Source: Thereva unica
Taxonomy: Eukaryota > Arthropoda > Insecta > Diptera > Therevidae
NCBI GenBank assembly: GCA_949987705.1
Contig: OX465281.1
Location: 258,140,542 to 258,204,541, forward strand
Direction: 5' to 3'
Length of the DNA stretch: 64,000 bases
In this document: positions 57,500-64,000 of the stretch, piece by piece
How the letters are laid out: each line of letters begins with the position of its first letter
Position numbering within the stretch: the stretch's first letter is position 1
Made by a program: the position numbers and the translations under genes
Notes under the pieces: generated by a model
Told to the model about the DNA's origin: nothing
Database searches by the model: none
Seen by the model: only the letters and a program-made list of their open reading frames with translations

Positions 57500-58420
57500 G
57501 GATTGGTTAGGGGTCTGGAGGGGGTGAGTATATGTATGAGTTCAGTAATAACGACTGTGGAAGGCAGTTCCGCAATCGAGTTGTTCTATTTATAAAAGAA
57601 CTTCAAAACTGTAATGTGCACGAAGAGCAAGGCTGCAGGATGAGCCGAGTTGGCTAGTGTCGTGTTTGCGAGAAAAAAGTTGCTGTGTAAATATGGCGTT
57701 CCTAATTTCTGTAGAGCGGTAAGATTTCGCGAGGGCTGCTACATTTCTACCCTGGCTTAAAGATTCTATGGGCAAGCACCAAGGGTGCCATCGCCAATGA
57801 ATTTTATGGCACGGTTTTTTACCTTGTCCAGCAAAGGCAAGGTGGGCTTTTGCAGCGCCGGCCTAGATATACGTGTTGTATTCAAAGCGAGGACGAATGT
57901 AGGACTTGTAGATTGAAGCCAGGCAGCTGGCTGGAGGAGGAACTTGCATCTCTTGAGGAGTCCCAGGCATTGAAATGGTTTGTTTGGCGATTGGGAACAT
58001 GTAATTATTCATTCCACCGCAGATTTGTAGATAAAGTTACGCCTAGGATGTTAAGAGATGGATCAGCTATGCTCACGGAGATAGAGGACAGTACTTTGTT
58101 TTGGTTGCGTAGAATTCGACACGATTCTTGCAGCCTCAACCAAGAATAAGTTCAATGTTCCCGTTAATAGTGTTGGAAACGAGCGCTCATGTATTTGGCC
58201 GCTTGACACAAGGTCTGATACGTGCTTATATTATGTTGTCGAAGGCATAGGAGTAACGCAGAGTATCGCCATCGGCGAAGCTGTGAAGTGGAGTGAAGGG
58301 GATTTTGTCTCTATTGCTGGCGTTATCTGGACCCTTCCTAACTTTAAGACATTACAGTCCCTAGTCAGTAGGTATATAGCCAACCGACAGTTTGATCAGT
58401 TTTCTACAATTTGCCATTGT
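57500..58420 (-). mobile_element. Q/CR1-like LINE RT remnant
   Basis: On the minus strand the blocks run in order: 'HSFADGDTLRYSYAF' (the F/YADD site, second Asp lost), 'CKNRVEFYATKTKYCPLS', 'LNILGVTLSTNLRWNE', 'IYKSYIRPRFEYNTYIWAGA' and 'LLDKVKNRAIKFIGDGTLG'. This is the palm-to-thumb half of the same LINE family seen at 0.9, 15.3 and 23.6 kb. Frames shift between blocks. Confidence 0.75.
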
Positions 58421-58429
58421 GGATAGCCT

Positions 58430-59660
58430 GCGGTCTTTCGTTTTATATCAACGAAATCGAATAATTTTTTGGGATACTTTATGATGCTATTCCCGAATAG
58501 AATTAACGTAAACAATATAGGTCTTACGTGCTCTAAGACTAAATCCTGAAGCTAACCTAACATATTTTAAATTCAATTCAAATTGTTAAATAATTTTTTT
58601 TTGATTAGGTAGAGATCGACTGTTTCTATATAGCAAAGGTTTTTGGTAAGTTTACTACTTTTTATAATTATTATTTTCTATTTGTCAATGATGTTAAAAA
58701 TAATAAGGTAGAAGCACCAGAAGAACTACTTTGTCAAGGCCATTGGTTGAAACAATAAGGAATAATTCGAAACCGATACTACTGAAATTTGTGATTATTA
58801 GAAATGTTGGTATTAAGCTCAAGAGCAAATGCGGTGTTGTGTATAAAATTCTTGAAATATATTAAAATGTATTATTTTAAATAGTTCTTTCCTCTACTAA
58901 ATGGAAGCTGCTCCAAACAAATCTGTCCTCAAATGTTTTTTTAACAAAATCAAAGTTACTTTAAAAGGAAATAAGTGACGTGACACCGTCTAAGACAAAT
59001 CTCACTTGGGTGAATCGACAACCAGAATAAGGCTGATTAATGACGCAATCACCATGCCGATAAACGTTCCGTTCAATGTGAAAAAAGAAGTGGCAACTCT
59101 CTTTGAATAAATTAAGCTACAATTTTCTCCCGAGAATGTTTTCTTAAAACTTACAGACTACAATTTTTTCTAACATCAAGACAACGTGACTGCAATTTAG
59201 CATTATTAGCGTAAATTAGTTATTACAGTTTTTATCATGGCTTTTTTAATATCCTCAATCTAATAAAATTATCTTTAAAAACTTGTTTGAACAATAATGG
59301 TTTTTCGAGGAGTTGGAATGCTTAAGTAATATGTATAATAATTCAAATAAAAAATGGAAATATCTAGGCATTAAAAATACTGGCGACAGCGATTTTCCAT
59401 TTAGTAGAGAGAGACATATACAATCAGTTTTGATACTTTACGAATTAAATCGTTTGAAAGTTCGGGGGAAAATACCAACTTTTCCTGCTGCCAAATTCAA
59501 TTCACGAAGATGGTGACGTTGTCATTGGCCGTAGTTACAACAGATTCCATTGAATCTATTTTCACATATCTAATGATGGCGGATGTCGTTAACGTTATCA
59601 TTGGGTGCAATAGTAAAATTGGGTTGTAGACAATATTATATGTTTTGTATCCTTTCAAAC
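58430..59660. other. non-genic AT-rich stretch
   Basis: No recognisable coding exon, repeat or RNA gene on either strand. Confidence 0.5.
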
Positions 59661-59663
59661 TAT

Positions 59664-60112
59664 TACTACGTTTACAAGCGGAGTTTCCCTCCGGATGGAA
59701 GTTTCGATCCGGAGTGAAACACCGCTTATAAACCAGGAGTGAAAATCCAGAACTTGGATTTTCGCTCCCGAAGAAAAAGCTGGAGTGAAACTTCGATCCC
59801 GGTTTATATTGTGCTTATAAACGCTGACTGGGAGTGAGAATTTTTTCCAAAGGGGGAAAACTTTGTAAAAAAGAAGCTGGGTGTTTTATTTTGCAACAAT
59901 AGATTTTTTTCTTTGTTTATTGATATTTTTAAATACATTAAATTAAACATTGGGGTTATATTTGTCTTTGCTATGATTTTGAATTTGAGCTTGGAGCTGT
60001 CATCTCAAACCAGAAAGTATTTTGGATTTACACTCCCATTGCTTATAAACGCATCGGGAGTTTTACTTTGGATTGAAGATCCAGGAGTGAAACTCCGCTT
60101 ATAAACGTAGTA
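59664..60112. mobile_element. MITE with TACTACGTTTATAAGCGGAG ends
   Basis: The left end TACTACGTTTACAAGCGGAG and the right end CTCCGCTTATAAACGTAGTA are inverted repeats with one mismatch. 'GCTTATAAAC' recurs four times inside, and 'GGAGTGAAA' with its variants about six times, in both orientations. TAT lies on both sides (59661-59663 and 60113-60115), a possible target duplication. The interior is AT-rich and non-coding. Confidence 0.75.
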
Positions 60113-60115
60113 TAT

Positions 60116-61135
60116 GTAAGAGATTTTGCATTTTTAGCTCAATATCAATTGCTCAAAAATTACTATATGTACTCCAATTTTTCCATTCTATTTTAAATTG
60201 TCCAATAACACAATAACAATCCTAGTGCGCAGAATGGTTTAATTTCCTAAGCACCATATGCTAAAGTCTCTTCTGTAGATCATATCGTATCGTATTCATA
60301 TAATATTTTGAACGTAGATTCTATCCACACGAATTGAATGTATTATTAACAAAATATTTCGTTTCGTCAGAATTTATTAATTTTAATTGGCCTGGAAAAA
60401 TTTTAATTCGAAATTACACCCGACAGAATAATTTTAAATGAAAGCATAATTCTACTATGGAGGAATAAATTATTTTATTACCAGTTTTTCCGATAAGTTT
60501 ATGTTAATTTTACAACGACCATTCATTCATATGTCTCACCCTAAAATTAAGTGCATGATGTTATCTGTTGATGGAAAATATTCTCGGAATTTCGCAGGCG
60601 GACGAACGCATTTTTTAGAAGTTTGATTTGGGAAACAAAATTTAGAATTTAGATAAATATACAGGAATCCAACCGGAATGTTGTAAACTTAAACACATTA
60701 ATTTACTTATTTGGGTTTTTTGGTGATGATTTTAATATTTATAAATTTGTTTGTTTCTACCTTAGAAACTAAACGGGTTTATTCATTAGAAACAAGTTTT
60801 AAAAGTATATTATTATATGTATAATGGAAAAAAAGTATTACTGAATTTTCGCAGTTGTAAAAATGGTGGCACAAATTTTAAGCAATATTATTTGTGTAAT
60901 TGGTAACTTTTAGAGTAGCTGTAATAGGGCATTTCGCTGGTTTAACTGGTTAATAACACGAATATCAGATGGATATCATTTCACGAAACGACATAAAACT
61001 TAGATAGCAAAACAAATGGACATTTTTAATTTCATTTAGACACGATACTTGTACATAAATAGGGATCGATCAGACCAATTCGCTAAAGTCTAATTTTCGA
61101 TCACTTGTCCGTCGTGTAACAAGTCTAATTTTCAT
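60116..61135. other. non-genic AT-rich stretch
   Basis: Nothing recognisable on either strand. Confidence 0.5.
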
Positions 61136-61139
61136 TCTC

Positions 61140-61205
61140 AGTTTCTTGGTTGTCCTACGCTTTTCTTTCCTGACGATCTACCATTGAAAATGCTAGGTAG
61201 CGTTT
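61140..61205 (-). mobile_element. short RTE-like LINE remnant
   Basis: The minus strand reads 'LPSIFNGRSSGKKSVGQPRN', the same C-terminal block as at 13.1 kb ([19 protein letters not shown]). Only about 65 bases survive. Confidence 0.6.
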
Positions 61206-61629
61206 TTCAATTGCAATATTGCATTGCAGCATTAAAATTGATCGTCTAGCCCCTGTTGCAATATTGTATGTATATAATATTGTAAATTCAATGATTGCAT
61301 ATGCAAGAAATCCAGACTTTTATTAATACAAAATGGCGGAAAATGAAAAATCCTAATCTGTGGTGATTACTTGACGCGAGATTATATAATGAGGATGAGA
61401 ATTAACATAAATTTTTTTTGCAAAGTAAAAGTTGAGCCTGTTAACTATTTTTTTTATTACAAAATGACTGAATTAATGAAAATTAGTACAAAAAACGAAC
61501 AACTATCTCCTACACGTTTCTCGCAAGAATGAAATTGCAATGCAATGAAATTCCTGCCGATAAAATTTTGACATTCAAAATTTCAAATTGCAATTGAAGA
61601 CAAATTGATCGTCTGTCCCCCGGGTTATG

Positions 61630-61810
61630 TCGTTTTTCACCTCATGGTGCAATGTCTAGCAGCCAGCTTAGTACGGGGGAATACGTTAAGGATTATGAAG
61701 GTTCGAAGGGGTATTGAAGGTGGCGATGAACCCTGCATTTGAACTCTTGGATGCTGTAGCAGCTCGGGGATACCGACTGCGAAAGATTCTTCCACGGTGG
61801 TGTGGTTTTA
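61630..61810. repeat. dispersed repeat fragment
   Basis: 'GTGCAATGTCTAGCAGCCAG' and 'TTTGAACTCTTGGATGC' match blocks near 13620-13735, with more distant matches near 690, 12690 and 57440. Confidence 0.45.
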
Positions 61811-61929
61811 TTTAGAAACGAATTGCTATCTTGTTGAGTGCACGAATAGACGAGTTGCAAGTGGTGGGAGTGAGTGAGACTAGTGGGCTAATCTGGTTTT
61901 GCAGGTAAAAGATTGCCGTGGAGGCAGAA

Positions 61930-64000
61930 GTGCGTTTATTTCGATGGAACAGTCTCTCTAATAGTAGCAATAAAATTTTGGTAGTGATAGTGATCGTCAT
62001 GCACATTTGCCCTTCGGTAGCTCCTCATTTACAATATGCTGGATTCGGCTGTATTCGACATATAAGCATACGAAAGTACAAGGAATACCCACATCAACCC
62101 GAGTAATTGCCGATCATGTTTCTCCGCTTCAATAAATACAGCATCCTATAAAAACCTGAGATCCTTCTGGCATCCTCAAGAATACTGTTTAAAATAATAA
62201 TTAAAATGCTAGTATAACTTGTTTGGTTCTTTTGTTATGGCTTAAGTGCGCCTTGATTGACGAATAAATAAATAAATAAATAGTTTAACTTTTGAAAACG
62301 CTTACAAATCTTCATAATATAAAAAATTCATTAATTTGAAAATTAGGAAAGATAAATTTTATAGCAAATTTAAAACAAGTTTATATTTTGAATTAATAAT
62401 AAAACTAAATATTTCTTGGTCGTGTGGTTAATGTTAGCTTTTTACAGGTTATTTGCATACATGTGTTTTTTCCTTTAGTTAACATTTATGAATTTACTAA
62501 CATAATATAGTTTTTATGCTAAAGCTTAAATTACGTTCAATTTTAAGTTCAGTTTTAAAAATAGATCCACATCATGCATGAACGTTTTATATCACACATA
62601 CGCATTTTTCAAATGCTATAGTAACAGCTGATCGGTTATATTTTTGGTAAAACTGAAAATTTAATTATTTAAGATTAGATTAATATTTTTTTTATAGAAT
62701 AACCGTTAATGGTGCGAAAATAAAACTTGAATAGACGGGAAAGACGTAATAATTACAAGATGCAATTCAGGAATTGCAAAAGAAACCGCTCTAGAATTGG
62801 CCAGAAGAAGAGAGGTAAGATTTGCATTAGCCACCTTCACCGAGAAGCTGCTGAAGCAGCAAGAAAAGAAATTATTGCTAAACCGAATATGTATATTTTA
62901 ATGTGTTTAAAATAATTCGCGAACTCAGATGTATTATCTGTAATTTTATTGCGCTACAAAATCGTAGAAGTTGTAAATAAGATCCAACACTCAAGTATGA
63001 ATCGCGAGTAAGGCAGTTATCGGAAATTTCCAAAATAAAAATAATCTTCATACGTGAACTTTAAACTTCAACAATACAAAGCCAGGAGATCGCCTTCAAA
63101 ATTCTTTCATTTATTTTTTATTTAAGCAATTCGGTTCAGCGAAGTGAATATGAATGAATATAAATCTGCTGCTTTATTACAACTCGTCTTTTCATTATGT
63201 TTAGTTAAATTCGAATTTTATAAAATTAAATTAGAGCCTTAAAGTTGAGCCAAATTTCACATAAGAGCTTTAATTGGAAAGTGGTATTAGGCAGTGGAGT
63301 AAGCGAGACGAAATATCAAATAATTTTACTTTCTCGAACAACGGGACATTAATAAACAATAAAATGTTAAGTATGTGCTAAATTTCACACAGCAAAAATG
63401 AAAAACAGTGCAACCTAGCGGGAAAAGTGGAAGTAGCTTCAAGAATCAAATTGGAAGTGCTTCCTGGTCGCGACAAATAAGTCATTTTCAAACTTTGTTG
63501 GTAAATTTTCTGGATGGAGAGATTCTCTGAATATTGTAAAATATTTTTTTTTAATTTCTATTTAGAGTAAGAGAAGTAGATAGCAATTAATTGTGGTGAT
63601 ATGGATTAATACAGTAATTGTGATTTATTAATTGTGATTTTGATTAGTCCAGTGAAATAACGTGGTTTCGGTTATCAAAAACCGTTTTGATAAAAGTACT
63701 TATTATCTTAAAAAAGTCCTTTTTTCGAAGCCTTCCTTATCTTATGTAAAAAAATGTTGAATTTGTAAATCCTTATTACTCAGAGAAACTTTCTTCCCTG
63801 CATCCAAAGATGCAAAAATAAAAGTTTTGCTGCTTGTAAAACTTAAAACTTCAAAAAAGCTTCCCAGGAAACTAATTAGAAGAGAATCGAACAAACTGCT
63901 TCTTCCTAATGACATGCAATGCTAAAAAAGATATTGATGGGGATACAGAAGGGAAACACTTCCAAGCAACCTAAACTTAACTTCTTTATACATCAGCGAA
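61930..64000. other. non-genic AT-rich stretch to window end
   Basis: Short chance frames only. There is a small ATAA repeat near 62265-62282. The last 600 bases could hold untranslated sequence of a gene beyond the window, but nothing supports a coding exon. Confidence 0.4.

Noticed and set aside
62727..62915. Basic 62-residue frame near the window end
   Set aside because: It is isolated, starts at a non-ATG codon, and is composed of Lys/Arg-rich chance codons in A-rich DNA.

Overview
This is a window of an insect nuclear genome, most likely a dipteran. Genes are split by short GT-AG introns (many 50-70 bases). The sequence between them is AT-rich and full of decayed LINEs, mariner elements, MITEs and satellite DNA. 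There are no bacterial-style operons, ribosome binding sites, CRISPR arrays, rRNA genes or tRNA genes that I can see. The conserved proteins look closest to fly versions from memory; no search was possible.

Layout. 1-7.4 kb is non-genic, with LINE remnants and one MITE. 7.5-28.7 kb holds a complete 14-exon gene on + for a Dopey (DOP1) Golgi/endosome trafficking protein of about 2,630 residues. Its 9 kb first intron contains a mariner remnant, a 1.5 kb inverted repeat and several LINE pieces. 29-32 kb is a decayed RTE-like LINE carrying a 732-base MITE. 32.3-37.7 kb is a 5.5 kb Helitron-like element filled by about 41 tandem copies of a 118-base unit. 39.0-41.8 kb is a four-exon gene on + for a small four-helix membrane protein. 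42-51.4 kb is a dense block of LINE pieces, MITEs and a palindromic mariner derivative. 51.6-53.6 kb is a nine-exon SV2/SVOP-like transporter on +. 53.75-56.5 kb is a nine-exon MTO1 gene on -, convergent with the transporter and only 185 bases from it. 56.6-64 kb is non-genic, with LINE remnants and one MITE.

The four genes have unrelated jobs: membrane trafficking, an epithelial-type membrane protein, solute transport and mitochondrial tRNA modification. No shared pathway is evident. Most of the structural interest is in the mobile DNA: three long inverted-repeat structures able to fold as hairpins, a Helitron hosting a satellite with dimeric higher-order structure, and MITEs whose insertion points can be read because they interrupt LINE coding sequence. 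The one gene-level puzzle is the 5' end of MTO1, where no in-frame ATG precedes the FAD-binding domain.
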